From assembly GCF_902702775.1 (NCBI RefSeq), contig NZ_LR738724.1:930001-994000 (forward strand): a DNA stretch of 64,000 bases. Direction: 5' to 3'. This DNA is from Streptococcus suis (lineage in GTDB: Bacteria > Bacillota > Bacilli > Lactobacillales > Streptococcaceae). The translations under genes were made by a program, and so were the position numbers. Positions 17,194 to 26,341 of this stretch are shown piece by piece (position 1 is the stretch's first letter; each line of letters opens with the position of its first letter). The notes under the pieces are model-generated. The model searched no databases. It had not been told where the DNA came from and worked only from the letters and a program-made list of their open reading frames with translations.

Positions 17194-17826
17194 ATGACAC
17201 TAGCAACAGAAATCGCATCACACTTATTGGATATTAAGGCAGTTCATCTGCGCCCTGAAAAGCCGTTTACATGGGCATCAGGTATCAAATCCCCTATCTA
17301 TACAGATAATCGTATTACACTATCTTATCCTGAAACTCGAAATCTGATTGAAGATGGCTTTGTCCAACGTATTGAAGAGGAATTTCCTGAGGTTGAGGTG
17401 ATTGCCGGAACTGCCACAGCAGGTATTCCCCATGGTGCTATCATTGCAGATCGGATGAATTTGCCATTTGCTTATATCCGTAGCAAGCCAAAAGACCATG
17501 GTGCAGGGAATCAATTAGAGGGTCGCATCGTCAAGGGACAAAAAATGGTTGTCGTTGAAGACTTGATTTCTACTGGAGGGTCTGTTCTAGATGCCGTAGC
17601 AGCAGCTGAGCGTGAAGGCGCTGACGTTATTGGTGTTGTGGCAATCTTTACTTATGAATTGCCAAAGGCAGATCGTAATTTTGACAATGCTGGCGTGAAA
17701 TTGGTGACGCTCAGCAATTATTCAGAGTTAATCAAGGTCGCAAAAGTACAGGGATATATCAATGCAGATGGTTTGAATCTGCTTAAAAAGTTCCGTCAAA
17801 ATCAAGAAACTTGGCAGGAAGACTAG
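17194..17826 (+). CDS. pyrE: Orotate phosphoribosyltransferase
   Basis: The protein of 210 residues attaches phosphoribosyl from PRPP to orotate, giving OMP. The PRPP-binding motif is [17 protein letters not shown] near residue 118-134. Other signatures are [11 protein letters not shown] and [15 protein letters not shown] chose ATG 17194 rather than the upstream start at 17113, since GAAGGAGG lies directly before it and extra residues do not fit the family. About 137 bases separate it from the PPase-like gene. No PyrR loop is seen there, so it is probably read from the pyrF promoter. Confidence 0.96.
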   Translation: MTLATEIASHLLDIKAVHLRPEKPFTWASGIKSPIYTDNRITLSYPETRNLIEDGFVQRIEEEFPEVEVIAGTATAGIPHGAIIADRMNLPFAYIRSKPKDHGAGNQLEGRIVKGQKMVVVEDLISTGGSVLDAVAAAEREGADVIGVVAIFTYELPKADRNFDNAGVKLVTLSNYSELIKVAKVQGYINADGLNLLKKFRQNQETWQED

Positions 17827-17873
17827 ATTTGAAACGAGCCCACGCACGATTTCTGGGAACTTATCCTGTAAAA

Positions 17874-17882
17874 TGGTATAAT
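17874..17882 (+). promoter_or_regulatory. Extended -10 promoter of glycosyltransferase gene
   Basis: TGGTATAAT (17874-17882) is an extended -10 element, 53 bases before the ATG. No clear -35 is visible. Confidence 0.55.
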
Positions 17883-17934
17883 AGTCTCTAACGTATTTTG
17901 AGAATACAATAATTGACCGTATGAGGAGAAAAAC

Positions 17935-18861
17935 ATGATTTCAGTTATCGTGCCTTGTTTTAATGAAGAAGAGGCAATTCCCTATTTTTACGATGCTATG
18001 GAGAAAGTTCGTAAGGAGATGGGGGAACAATTTGAGTATATTTTTGTCAATGATGGTTCAAAGGATAGGACATTAACGGTTTTACGCCAATTGTCTGGTC
18101 AAGACCGAGCTGTTCGCTATCTTTCTTTTTCAAGGAATTTTGGGAAAGAAGCTGCTCTCTATGCAGGTCTACAAGCTGCGAAAGGTGAGCTAGTGACTGT
18201 CATGGATGTTGATTTGCAAGATCCACCCGAAATGTTGATGGAAATGAAGGCTATGTTGGATGGAAATCCGGATTTAGATTGCGTTGGAACCCGTCGTGTC
18301 AGTCGTGATGGTGAGCCACCGATTCGTAGCTTTTTTGCGAAATTATTCTACAAATTGATGAATAAAATCAGCCAGGTCGAGGTAGTAGACGGTGCCCGTG
18401 ATTTCCGTCTCATGCGTCGTCACATGGTAGCTGCTATTCTATCTGTGTCTGAATACAACCGCTTTTCAAAAGGAATTTTTGCCTGGGTTGGATTCGAGAC
18501 AGAATACTTGCCATATGAAAATGTTGAGAGGGTTGCTGGTGAAACTAGTTGGTCTTTCTGGAAATTGCTTTCTTATTCTATTGAAGGAATCATCAATTTT
18601 TCAGATACACCTTTGAATATTGCCTCCTATACAGGTTTCTTCACCTTCCTGTTGTCGCTAGTTCTAATGGTTTTTGTGGTTTTCAAAACCTTGGTGTTCG
18701 GAGACCCTACAATTGGCTGGCCGTCGACTATTTGTATCATCCTATTTTTGGGAGGTCTGCAGTTGATGACCATTGGTATTCTCGGTAAATATTTGGCAAA
18801 AGTTTTCTTGGAAACGAAGAAACGTCCGATTTATATTGTTAAAGAGAAAAGTTCAAACTAG
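17935..18861 (+). CDS. Family 2 glycosyltransferase with two membrane helices (DPM/GtrB type)
   Basis: A 308-residue polyprenyl-phosphate glycosyltransferase-like protein. The N-terminal GT-A domain has SVIVPCFNEEEAIP, FVNDGSKDRT, and VMDVDLQDPPE (metal-binding Asp pair). Two hydrophobic helices near residues 235-260 and 265-290 form the membrane anchor. Such enzymes load a sugar on undecaprenyl phosphate for export to the cell surface, for example for lipoteichoic acid or polysaccharide decoration. The sugar and acceptor are not readable. It has its own extended -10 promoter and ends 9 bases before ung, though no functional link to ung is evident. Confidence 0.88.
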   Translation: MISVIVPCFNEEEAIPYFYDAMEKVRKEMGEQFEYIFVNDGSKDRTLTVLRQLSGQDRAVRYLSFSRNFGKEAALYAGLQAAKGELVTVMDVDLQDPPEMLMEMKAMLDGNPDLDCVGTRRVSRDGEPPIRSFFAKLFYKLMNKISQVEVVDGARDFRLMRRHMVAAILSVSEYNRFSKGIFAWVGFETEYLPYENVERVAGETSWSFWKLLSYSIEGIINFSDTPLNIASYTGFFTFLLSLVLMVFVVFKTLVFGDPTIGWPSTICIILFLGGLQLMTIGILGKYLAKVFLETKKRPIYIVKEKSSN

Positions 18862-18870
18862 GAGTAGTTT

Positions 18871-19524
18871 ATGGAACATTCAGCTTGGCACGAATTGATA
18901 AAGGCACAGTTGCCAGAGCATTATTTTTGTAAAATCAATCAGTTTTTAGATCATGTTTATGCTGGTGGAACCATTTATCCGCCTCGTGAGAAGGTATTTG
19001 CTGCCATTCAAACGACGGATTTGGAAGAGGTTAAAGTAGTTATTTTGGGACAGGATCCCTATCACGGACCTGGTCAGGCACAGGGCTTGTCGTTTTCTGT
19101 TCCGAACTCGGTACCAGCTCCGCCATCTCTTCAAAACATCTTAAAAGAATTGACGGATGATATTGGCGTCAAACAAGATCATGATTTGACAGCCTGGGCG
19201 GAACAAGGTGTGCTTTTGCTCAATGCTTGTTTAACTGTTCCAGCAGGTCAGGCAAATGGACATGCAGGGCAAATCTGGGAGCCTTTTACGGACGCTGTTA
19301 TTAGGGTGGTCAATAGCTTAGACCAGCCTGTTATCTATATTCTTTGGGGTGCTTATGCTCGCAAGAAAAAGGCGTTGATAACCAATCCAAAACATTTGGT
19401 TATCGAATCTGCTCATCCAAGTCCTCTTTCAGCCTATCGAGGTTTCTTTGGAAGCAAGCCCTTCTCACAAGCAAATGCCTACTTGACTTCACAAGGCAGA
19501 ACAGGAATTGATTGGCTTCGATAG
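18871..19524 (+). CDS. ung: Uracil-DNA glycosylase
   Basis: The family 1 UDG of 217 residues removes uracil from DNA to start base excision repair. The water-activating motif [18 protein letters not shown] lies near residues 61-78. LLNACLTV and the C-terminal minor-groove loop [18 protein letters not shown] are intact. It is downstream of the glycosyltransferase with a short spacer containing GGAG. It is followed by pyrC. This dut/ung-pyrimidine neighbourhood is common in streptococci. Confidence 0.97.
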   Translation: MEHSAWHELIKAQLPEHYFCKINQFLDHVYAGGTIYPPREKVFAAIQTTDLEEVKVVILGQDPYHGPGQAQGLSFSVPNSVPAPPSLQNILKELTDDIGVKQDHDLTAWAEQGVLLLNACLTVPAGQANGHAGQIWEPFTDAVIRVVNSLDQPVIYILWGAYARKKKALITNPKHLVIESAHPSPLSAYRGFFGSKPFSQANAYLTSQGRTGIDWLR

Positions 19525-19563
19525 TAGATGGTAATGGCTTTGGTACTACAAAGGAGAATATGA

Positions 19564-20835
19564 ATGTTATTAGTGAAAAATGGTCGAGTATTGGATCCGC
19601 AATCCGGTTTAGACAAGGTTTGCGACATCTTGATGGACGGAAGTAAGATTGTTAAGATCGCGGAGTCGATTTCAGAAGATGTTGAGCAAGAAGTGATTGA
19701 TGCGACAGGATTAGTCGTTGCTCCTGGTTTGGTTGATGTTCATGTGCATTTTCGGGAGCCTGGTCAGACCCATAAAGAAGATATTCATACAGGAGCTCTT
19801 TCTGCGGCAGCGGGTGGTTTTACTTCTGTTGTCATGATGGCTAATACTAGTCCGACGATTTCAAATGTTGAAACCTTAAAAGAAGTATTGGATTCCGCTA
19901 AAAAAGAAGCTATTCACATTTATAGTGTGGCAACCATTACAGATCATTTCGATGGGCAAAACCTGACCGATTTTCCTGCTTTGCTAGAAGCTGGAGCGGT
20001 GGCCTTTTCGGACGACGGTATTCCTTTGACAAATGCTTGCGTGGTTAGAAAAGCTATGAAATTAGCCAAAGAGCAGGGCTGTCTCATCAGCCTGCATGAA
20101 GAAGACCCTGACCTGAATGGCGTTTTGGGACTCAACGAGCAAGTAGCTGAAAAACATTTTCATGTTTGTGGAGCAACAGGCGTAGCAGAATACAGCATGG
20201 TCGCTCGCGATGTCATGATTGCCTATGAAACGGGTGCGCGTGTTCATATCCAGCATCTATCCAAAGCCGAGTCGGTCAAGGTGGTTGAATTTGTTCAAGG
20301 TCTCGGAGCAAACGTCACGGCAGAAGTAGCACCCCAACATTTTTCACGAACTGAGGACTTACTTCTAACAAAAGGTGCCAATGCTAAGATGAACCCTCCA
20401 CTACGATTAGAAAGTGATCGCTTGGCTGTGATTGATGGGTTGAAATCTGGTGTTATCTCTGTCATTGCGACGGACCATGCTCCTCATCACGCGGATGAAA
20501 AAAATGTAGAAGATCTCACAAAGGCCCCATCAGGAATGACAGGCTTGGAAACCTCGCTTTCGCTTGGCCTGACTCACTTGGTAGAAGAAGGGCATCTGAC
20601 ACTCGTGCAATTGCTGGAGAAAATGACAATTAATCCAGCCAAGCTCTATGGTCTTGATGCTGGCTATCTTGTTGAAAATGGCCCAGCTGATCTTGTTATT
20701 TTTGACCCAAATGCAAATCGGTTGGTCACAGCGGATTTTGCCTCGAAGTCTGCTAATTCTCCGTTTGTTGGTGATAGTCTGAAAGGACAGGTCCTTTACA
20801 CCATTGCAAATGGACAAATAGTATTTGGTAAATAG
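19564..20835 (+). CDS. pyrC: Dihydroorotase
   Basis: This class I dihydroorotase of 423 residues cyclises carbamoyl aspartate to dihydroorotate. The metal motif is [12 protein letters not shown] near residue 58-69, with later ligands in [17 protein letters not shown] and [11 protein letters not shown] (catalytic Asp). GMTGLET is the typical C-terminal substrate segment. Ribosome site AAGGAG lies about 8 bases upstream of ATG. It lies 39 bases after ung and has no PyrR leader of its own, so control would come from upstream transcription or another promoter. Confidence 0.97.
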   Translation: MLLVKNGRVLDPQSGLDKVCDILMDGSKIVKIAESISEDVEQEVIDATGLVVAPGLVDVHVHFREPGQTHKEDIHTGALSAAAGGFTSVVMMANTSPTISNVETLKEVLDSAKKEAIHIYSVATITDHFDGQNLTDFPALLEAGAVAFSDDGIPLTNACVVRKAMKLAKEQGCLISLHEEDPDLNGVLGLNEQVAEKHFHVCGATGVAEYSMVARDVMIAYETGARVHIQHLSKAESVKVVEFVQGLGANVTAEVAPQHFSRTEDLLLTKGANAKMNPPLRLESDRLAVIDGLKSGVISVIATDHAPHHADEKNVEDLTKAPSGMTGLETSLSLGLTHLVEEGHLTLVQLLEKMTINPAKLYGLDAGYLVENGPADLVIFDPNANRLVTADFASKSANSPFVGDSLKGQVLYTIANGQIVFGK

Positions 20836-20925
20836 GAAATGAGCGGATTAGATAGCTAATTCTCTTATTTCGAACCTTTTTGGCATGTAAGCGATTTTAA
20901 AGTTTTTGTTTTTTGTTAAAAAGTG

Positions 20926-20931
20926 TATAAT
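20926..20931 (+). promoter_or_regulatory. Probable -10 box of 5'-nucleotidase gene
   Basis: TATAAT at 20926-20931, preceded by a T-rich stretch with only weak -35 candidates, lies 35 bases upstream of the chosen start. Confidence 0.5.
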
Positions 20932-20965
20932 AGAGATATAAAAAATGCCGAAGAAAGGTCTATTT

Positions 20966-23080
20966 ATGAAAAAGAAAAAAATCTTGTTGCCTGTAATGTC
21001 CACACTCTTGTTGGCTCCATTTGTTTTAGCTCAACAAGTACAAGCTGCTGAGACAACGACTGCAGCTACCACAACCAATCAGCCAGCAACGACTGATGCA
21101 ACTGCTACGGTACCAGCAACGTCAGTTGAAAACGTAGCAACGGAGGAAACTGTTGTCCCTGCTGCAGAAGAAACAGTAGAGGCAGTCATTATCCACACAA
21201 ACGACGTTCACGGTCGCATTCTTGAAGAAAAGAATGTCATCGGTGACGCTAAGGCTGCGGCAGTCATTGAAGAAGAACGTGCCAAAGTAGAGAATACAAT
21301 TGTAGTAGATGCTGGTGATGCCTTCCAAGGACTTCCAATTTCCAACTCTACAAAAGGTGAAGACCGCGCCAATATCATGAACCAAGTCGGCTATGATGCA
21401 ATGGCTGTTGGTAACCATGAATTTGACTTTGGGATGGATCAAGCAATCAAGTACAAGGAAACTTTGAACTTCCCGCTATTGAGTGCTAACACTTACGTTA
21501 ATGGCGCTCGTGTTTTTGAAGCTTCAACTATCGTCGATAAAACTCCAACTGTTGTAGGTGATGAATTTGTAGTTATCGGTGTAACAACACCTGAAACTGC
21601 AACAAAAACCCATCCGAAAAATGTTGAGGGAGTAACATTTACCGACCCAGTCACAGAAGTCAATAAAGTGATTGACGAAGTGGAAGCACGTGCTCTAGCA
21701 GATAATCGTGTTTACAAGAACTATATCATTCTAGCTCACCTAGGTGTCGATTCTACAACGCCTGTTGAATGGAGAGGCTCAACTCTTGCTGAAGCACTTT
21801 CTAAAAATAGTAAATTAGCTGGTAAACGTGTTATTGTTATCGACGGTCATTCCCACACGGTAGAAGCGACTACCTATGGAGATAATGTTACTTATAATCA
21901 AACAGGCTCTTACTTGAACAATATCGGTAAAGTAACCTTGAAATCCGATAAATTATTGGGTGAAGCTAGTTTGATTTCTGCCGCGGATACTAAAAATGTG
22001 ACGCCAAATGCTAAAATCGCAGCCTTGGTTGATGAAATTAAAGCAAAATATGAAGCTGAAAATGCTCAAGTAGTTATTGAAAATAACCCAGTGGAATTAA
22101 ACGGAGACCGCTCAAACGTGCGTGTTCGTGAAACCAACTTGGGGAATGCAGTGACAGATGCAATCTATGCCTATGGTCAAACAGGATTTTCAAACAAAAC
22201 TAGCCTTGCTGTGACTAACGGTGGTGGTCTACGTGCAACAATTGCTAAGGACCAGCCTGTAACAAAAGGCGATATTATTGCTGTCTTGCCATTTGGTAAC
22301 ATCGTTTCCCAAATCACTGTAACTGGTCAGCAAATTTATGATATGTTTACCAAGTCTTTATCATCTACATTGCAAGTGAATCCAGAAACTGGCGAGATGC
22401 TTTTAGATGAAAATGGCATGCCACTCTTTGAAGCTAGTGGTGGATTCCTACACATTTCAGGAGCAAATGTATTCTACGATCCAACTCTTCCTGTAGAAGA
22501 ACGTGTTCTTCTTATCGGTATTCTTAATCCAGAGACTGGCGAATATGACGCCTTGGATCTTGAAAAAACGTACTATTTAGCAACAAATGACTTCCTTGCT
22601 GCTGGTGGTGATGGCTACACAATGCTTGGCGGAGCACGTGAAGAAGGTCCTTCAATGGACAGCGTCTTTGCTGAATACCTAAAGACAGCTGACTTATCAG
22701 CTTATGAGGTTGTCAACCCATATTCACGTATCATTCCTGTAAATTCAAGCATTGATACGGATGAAGATGGCTACCCAGACTTTATCGAGATTTTATTGGA
22801 TACTGATCCAGAAAATCCAGCATCAAATCCAGAAACTGTTCCAGCCGAAAATACAGATTCACCATCTAATCAAGTACAAAATACTTCGGCAACTGACAAG
22901 AAGGTCCCAGTTGATTCTCCAAAAGTAGGAGATAAAAAACCAGAAGTAGCAAGTCCAGTAAAAACTACAAAAGCAGGAGTCTTGCCAAATACTGGTGACC
23001 AGATGAATCTGACGCTCAGCCTGTTTGGTTTAGGTCTTGCAGGACTGGCCATGGCAGTAGGTCGTAGAAAAGAAAATTAA
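20966..23080 (+). CDS. LPXTG-anchored surface 5'-nucleotidase
   Basis: This wall-anchored ecto-5'-nucleotidase has 704 residues. A signal peptide (MKKKKILLPVMSTLLLAPFV, cleavage after QVQA) leads to a Thr/Ala-rich linker and a metallophosphatase domain with HTNDVHGRI near residue 76, VDAGDAFQG, GNHEFDFG near 148 and IDGHSHT. The nucleotidase C-terminal domain contains NGGGLRA and LPFGN. Near residue 594 comes the motif DTDEDGYPDFIE, like a type-3 thrombospondin calcium loop, then a Pro/Lys linker. The end is LPNTG near residue 672, a hydrophobic segment, and RRKEN for sortase anchoring. Homologues in S. suis and S. aureus release adenosine and deoxyadenosine that blunt host phagocytes. That role is inferred from the family. 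Start 20966 is preferred over 20945 by the AAAGG site. Confidence 0.93.
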   Translation: MKKKKILLPVMSTLLLAPFVLAQQVQAAETTTAATTTNQPATTDATATVPATSVENVATEETVVPAAEETVEAVIIHTNDVHGRILEEKNVIGDAKAAAVIEEERAKVENTIVVDAGDAFQGLPISNSTKGEDRANIMNQVGYDAMAVGNHEFDFGMDQAIKYKETLNFPLLSANTYVNGARVFEASTIVDKTPTVVGDEFVVIGVTTPETATKTHPKNVEGVTFTDPVTEVNKVIDEVEARALADNRVYKNYIILAHLGVDSTTPVEWRGSTLAEALSKNSKLAGKRVIVIDGHSHTVEATTYGDNVTYNQTGSYLNNIGKVTLKSDKLLGEASLISAADTKNVTPNAKIAALVDEIKAKYEAENAQVVIENNPVELNGDRSNVRVRETNLGNAVTDAIYAYGQTGFSNKTSLAVTNGGGLRATIAKDQPVTKGDIIAVLPFGNIVSQITVTGQQIYDMFTKSLSSTLQVNPETGEMLLDENGMPLFEASGGFLHISGANVFYDPTLPVEERVLLIGILNPETGEYDALDLEKTYYLATNDFLAAGGDGYTMLGGAREEGPSMDSVFAEYLKTADLSAYEVVNPYSRIIPVNSSIDTDEDGYPDFIEILLDTDPENPASNPETVPAENTDSPSNQVQNTSATDKKVPVDSPKVGDKKPEVASPVKTTKAGVLPNTGDQMNLTLSLFGLGLAGLAMAVGRRKEN

Positions 23081-23091
23081 TCAATCATCTG

Positions 23092-23117
23092 AAAACAGGG
23101 TCTTCGGACTCTGTTTT
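23092..23117 (+). terminator. Intrinsic terminator with TTCG tetraloop
   Basis: AAAACAGGGTC, loop TTCG, then GACTCTGTTTTT directly follows the 5'-nucleotidase gene. This is a very stable C(UUCG)G stem with a U-run. Confidence 0.92.
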
Positions 23118-23131
23118 TGACTGGAGGAAAC

Positions 23132-23806
23132 ATGCAAACTGTATTTCAATATCAAAAAGAGGGGGATCGTGAGCAGATTAGTTCTTATGTTCTGCTTAGC
23201 AACTCCCCACGTCGTAAACAATTATTGGGATTTTTACAACCACAAATCGCATCAGTTGAAGTGGATGAGCGTGGTATCGAGGAACATTTTATGAAACAAT
23301 TCGCTACAGATGATTTTCTCACTCGAGCTGCAAAAACCTGTTGTGAAATTTCCAAAGCCAAATCGGACATGGATTTGGTAACTGGCCATCTCTACATTTC
23401 TGCGGATACAATCGTCGTGTCAGATGGGAAAATTTTTAACAAACCTCAAGATTTGACAGAAGCTGAAACCATGTTACGTTCCTATTTTGGAAAGAGCCAT
23501 CACGTTGTAACATCTGTCTGCCTACGGACAAGTCACTCACTGGATGTTTTTTATACGGTTGCACAGATTGATTTTGTGGACTATTATCCAGCCTTGGAAG
23601 AAGCGATTCAGTCCTATATCCGTGAAAAGCAGCCGCTGGATAAGGCCGGTGCCTACGGTATTCAGGAGCTTGACCCACGCTTTGTAGCAGGTATTTCTGG
23701 GGATGTTCACACCATTATTGGTCTACCTGTAGCCGAAGTTTCCCGCAGGATTTTTGGGAGTGGGAAAAAAGAGTTCGTCAAACAAGTCTTTATTTCTAGT
23801 TGTTGA
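23132..23806 (+). CDS. maf: Maf-family nucleoside triphosphate pyrophosphatase
   Basis: A protein of 224 residues of the Maf family, house-cleaning pyrophosphatases acting on modified or canonical dTTP/UTP-like nucleotides. LLSNSPRRKQLLGFL near residue 20 matches the SxSPRR signature. ISADTIVV holds the catalytic Asp. KPQDLTEAETML and KAGAYGIQE complete the family motifs. I use ATG 23132, since GGAGGAAAC precedes it. The TTG at 23117 that lengthens the frame falls in the terminator. It follows the 5'-nucleotidase gene after a strong terminator, and no own promoter is obvious. Confidence 0.88.
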   Translation: MQTVFQYQKEGDREQISSYVLLSNSPRRKQLLGFLQPQIASVEVDERGIEEHFMKQFATDDFLTRAAKTCCEISKAKSDMDLVTGHLYISADTIVVSDGKIFNKPQDLTEAETMLRSYFGKSHHVVTSVCLRTSHSLDVFYTVAQIDFVDYYPALEEAIQSYIREKQPLDKAGAYGIQELDPRFVAGISGDVHTIIGLPVAEVSRRIFGSGKKEFVKQVFISSC

Positions 23807-23809
23807 GCT

Positions 23810-24044
23810 GAAACAGTCTATTCCCAGACTGTTTCACTCCCACCCCCGCACAGCTCAAACTGTCTGGGAGACAGTTTGAGGTTGGAGATAGAGCGAACTT
23901 TGTTCGCAACAGTCGTAACGGTCAGATTTGGAGTGTGAAACGCGAATTGCTGAGATTTGCTTCGCAAATCTTATCTCCAACCTTTAACAGTCCACTGGAC
24001 TGTTAAACCCAATCAACCACTGCGCTGAGATGTTGACACTAACC
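23810..24044. repeat. Hairpin-rich intergenic repeat element, copy A
   Basis: The 333-base gap after maf is not coding. It holds a chain of stems: GAAACAGTCT/AGACTGTTTC (23810-23835), CTCAAACTGTC/GACAGTTTGAG (23854-23880), an outer foldback GGTTGGAGATA (23880-23890) with TATCTCCAACC (23972-23982) enclosing GATTTGC-TTC-GCAAATC (23954-23970), and TTAACAGTCC/GGACTGTTAA (23984-24006). The part from about 23890 to 24044 recurs in inverted orientation near 32772-32968, with 44 of 45 bases equal in the block 24000-24044. Confidence 0.85.
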
Positions 24045-24109
24045 TTATTAAGTGATGCTATAATTTAGCTCAGCATTTTGAAAAATAGCAGAGCTTAATA
24101 GCTAGTTTG

Positions 24110-24118
24110 TGGTATAAT
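24110..24118 (+). promoter_or_regulatory. Extended -10 promoter of CxxCxxCC gene
   Basis: TGGTATAAT (24110-24118) lies 21 bases before the ATG. A separate TTGACA (24033) with TATAAT (24059) has an unfavourable 20-base spacer. Confidence 0.5.
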
Positions 24119-24139
24119 AATGGTCGAAAAGGAGAGTTT

Positions 24140-24628
24140 ATGACCGTCGACATTGAAAGATACAAGCAATTGGCCCAGCAGAAGCAAGGAGAACATCGAA
24201 AATTTCTAGCAAATTTGAAGAAAAAAGCACCTAAAAATTTGGATAGAATTGTTCAAGATATTCATGCCGAAGTATTTTCTGAAATCGACTGTACAGAGTG
24301 TGCCAACTGTTGTAAAACGTTGGGACCGCTCTTTACAGAAGCAGATATTACCCGAATTGCTAAGCATTTGCGCATGAAACTTCCAGTTTTTGAGGACATG
24401 TACTTGCGTGTGGATGAGGACGGAGATAAGGTATTTCAATCCATGCCCTGTCCCTTCCTTGGAGGCGATAATCTATGTAGTATCTATGATGCTCGTCCCA
24501 AAGCCTGTCGAGAATTTCCGCATACTGACCGCAAGAAGATTTATCAAATCAACAATTTAACAATAAAAAATACTCTGATTTGTCCCGCAGCCTATCTCTT
24601 TGTCGAAAAGTTACGGGAGAGAATTTAA
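24140..24628 (+). CDS. YkgJ-family cysteine-cluster protein
   Basis: This 162-residue protein belongs to the CxxCxxCC (UPF0153/YkgJ) family. The cluster DCTECANCCKTLGP lies near residue 53-66, followed by PCPFLGGDNLCSIYDARP near 113-130, CREFPH and a late Cys in ICPAA. These cysteines are thought to chelate zinc or an iron-sulphur centre. The biochemical role is unknown. Start 24140 is chosen because AAAGGAGAG sits just upstream. The extra residues from 24107 overlap the promoter. It is flanked upstream by the repeat element and downstream by a terminator. Confidence 0.82.
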   Translation: MTVDIERYKQLAQQKQGEHRKFLANLKKKAPKNLDRIVQDIHAEVFSEIDCTECANCCKTLGPLFTEADITRIAKHLRMKLPVFEDMYLRVDEDGDKVFQSMPCPFLGGDNLCSIYDARPKACREFPHTDRKKIYQINNLTIKNTLICPAAYLFVEKLRERI

Positions 24629-24679
24629 GAGGAACAAGAAAGACAAAATATTGATTTTCTGCTATAATAATAAAAAAAC

Positions 24680-24702
24680 AAGCCGTTTTTACGGCTTTTT
24701 TC
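24680..24702 (+). terminator. Intrinsic terminator upstream of rbgA
   Basis: AAGCCGT (24680-24686), loop TTTT, ACGGCTT (24691-24697) and a T-run. A TATAAT at 24663-24668 sits just before it, so it could also act as a leader attenuator for rbgA. Confidence 0.75.
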
Positions 24703-24727
24703 AATGAATCATATTTAGGAGGACCCC

Positions 24728-25579
24728 ATGGTAACAATTCAATGGTTTCCGGGCCACATGTCAAAAGCTCGCAGGCAGGTGCAGGAGAACATCAAGCACG
24801 TTGATTTCGTGACTATTTTGGTCGATGCCCGCTTGCCCCTATCCAGCCAAAACCCTATGCTGACCAAGATTGTTGGCGACAAGCCCAAGCTCATGATTCT
24901 CAACAAGGTCGATTTGGCTGACCCTATTCGTACGAAAGAATGGCAGAGCTACTTTGAAGGTCAGGGCATTCGCACCCTGGCTATCAACTCAAAAGAGCAA
25001 GCGACGGTGAAAAAAGTGACCGACGCAGCCAAGAGTCTGATGAAAGACAAGATTGAACGTCTCCGCGAAAGAGGGATTCAAAAGGAGACCTTGCGAACCA
25101 TGATTATTGGTATTCCAAACGCTGGAAAATCCACCCTCATGAACCGTCTGGCTGGAAAGAAAATTGCCGTTGTCGGCAACAAACCAGGTGTGACCAAGGG
25201 CCAACAGTGGCTCAAGTCCAATAAAGACCTTGAAATCCTTGATACCCCAGGGATTCTCTGGCCTAAGTTTGAGGACCAAGAAGTCGGACTGAAGTTGGCT
25301 CTGACTGGAGCTATCAAGGACCAACTCTTGCCTATGGACGAAGTGACTATTTTTGGCTTGGACTATTTCAAAGCAAACTATCCAGAACGCCTAAAAGAGC
25401 GATTCAAGGGTATGGATTTGGAGATGGAAACGCCTGAACTCATTATGGACTGGACAAGAAAACTAGGCTTCCGTGATGATTATGACCGTTTTTACAACCT
25501 CTTTGTCAAGGATGTTCGAGACGGGCGTTTGGGCACCTATACATTGGATAAGGTGAGTGACTTAGATGGCAACGATTAA
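24728..25579 (+). CDS. rbgA: Ribosome biogenesis GTPase RbgA (YlqF)
   Basis: This circularly permuted GTPase of 283 residues is needed for late 50S subunit assembly. The permuted order is clear: G4 ILNKVDLAD near residue 57, then G1 [14 protein letters not shown] near 127, then G3 DTPGILWP near 175. The N-terminus [13 protein letters not shown] is the family hallmark. The C-terminus is the RNA-binding ANTAR-like helical domain. It overlaps rnhB by 14 bases, a conserved pair in Firmicutes that indicates translational coupling. Ribosome site GGAGGA is just upstream. Confidence 0.97.
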   Translation: MVTIQWFPGHMSKARRQVQENIKHVDFVTILVDARLPLSSQNPMLTKIVGDKPKLMILNKVDLADPIRTKEWQSYFEGQGIRTLAINSKEQATVKKVTDAAKSLMKDKIERLRERGIQKETLRTMIIGIPNAGKSTLMNRLAGKKIAVVGNKPGVTKGQQWLKSNKDLEILDTPGILWPKFEDQEVGLKLALTGAIKDQLLPMDEVTIFGLDYFKANYPERLKERFKGMDLEMETPELIMDWTRKLGFRDDYDRFYNLFVKDVRDGRLGTYTLDKVSDLDGND

Positions 25580-26339
25580 GGAAGTGACTGCTCTGCTGGC
25601 TCAGGTGGACAGTCTAGACAGTCCTGTCTGGGCAGAGTTGGCTCAGGACGTGCGAACAGGGGTCCAGTCTGCTATCAAGAAACGCCGTAAGGAGCTGGAA
25701 AAAGAAGCAGCAGAAGACGCTCGCTTAGAAGCTATGCTATGCTACGAAAAAGCCCTTTATGAAAATGGGGTAGAGTTAATCGCTGGCATCGACGAAGTCG
25801 GCCGGGGGCCTCTAGCAGGTCCTGTGGTGGCAGCGGCGGTTATCTTGCCCAAGGGCTGCAAAATTCGCTACCTCAACGACTCCAAGAAAATCCCTAAGTC
25901 CAAGCACGAAGCTATCTACCAAGAAGTCATGGAGCGGGCGGTGGCAGTCGGTGTGGGCGTCAAAGGTGCAGCTGTCATCGACCAGGTCAACATCTACGAG
26001 GCGACCAAGTTAGCTATGTTAGAGGCTTTGGGGCAGTTGAGTCAAGTACCTGAACACCTCTTAATAGATGCTATGAAGTTGGACACACCTCTGCCGCAAA
26101 CCTCTATCATCAAGGGGGATGCCAACAGTCTCTCTATCGCAGCGGCCTCAATCGTGGCCAAGGTGACGCGGGACAAGATGATGGCGGATTATGACAAGGA
26201 GTTCTCAGGCTACGGCTTCGCAAAGAATGCTGGTTATGGAACGTCAGAGCATTTGGAAGGCTTGAACAAGCTAGGCATCACGCCAATTCACCGTAAGACC
26301 TTTGAGCCCATTAAGTCTATGGTAGCAGGGGGAAACTAG
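25566..26339 (+). CDS. rnhB: Ribonuclease HII
   Basis: The 257-residue enzyme cleaves RNA in RNA-DNA hybrids and at single ribonucleotides. The catalytic motif [20 protein letters not shown] lies near residues 71-90 with Asp and Glu, and other acidic residues occur in LNDSKK, LIDAMKL and [10 protein letters not shown]. The N-terminal helical extension of about 65 residues is usual for Gram-positive RNase HII. It starts inside the end of rbgA and is directly followed by a TTG-initiated membrane protein gene, so the three form an operon. Confidence 0.97.
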   Translation: MATIKEVTALLAQVDSLDSPVWAELAQDVRTGVQSAIKKRRKELEKEAAEDARLEAMLCYEKALYENGVELIAGIDEVGRGPLAGPVVAAAVILPKGCKIRYLNDSKKIPKSKHEAIYQEVMERAVAVGVGVKGAAVIDQVNIYEATKLAMLEALGQLSQVPEHLLIDAMKLDTPLPQTSIIKGDANSLSIAAASIVAKVTRDKMMADYDKEFSGYGFAKNAGYGTSEHLEGLNKLGITPIHRKTFEPIKSMVAGGN

Positions 26340-26341
26340 TC

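Noticed and set aside
24033-24064. Consensus-like promoter TTGACA/TATAAT inside repeat copy A
   Set aside because: The spacer is 20 bases, too long for a normal sigma-A promoter; a closer extended -10 box exists at 24110.
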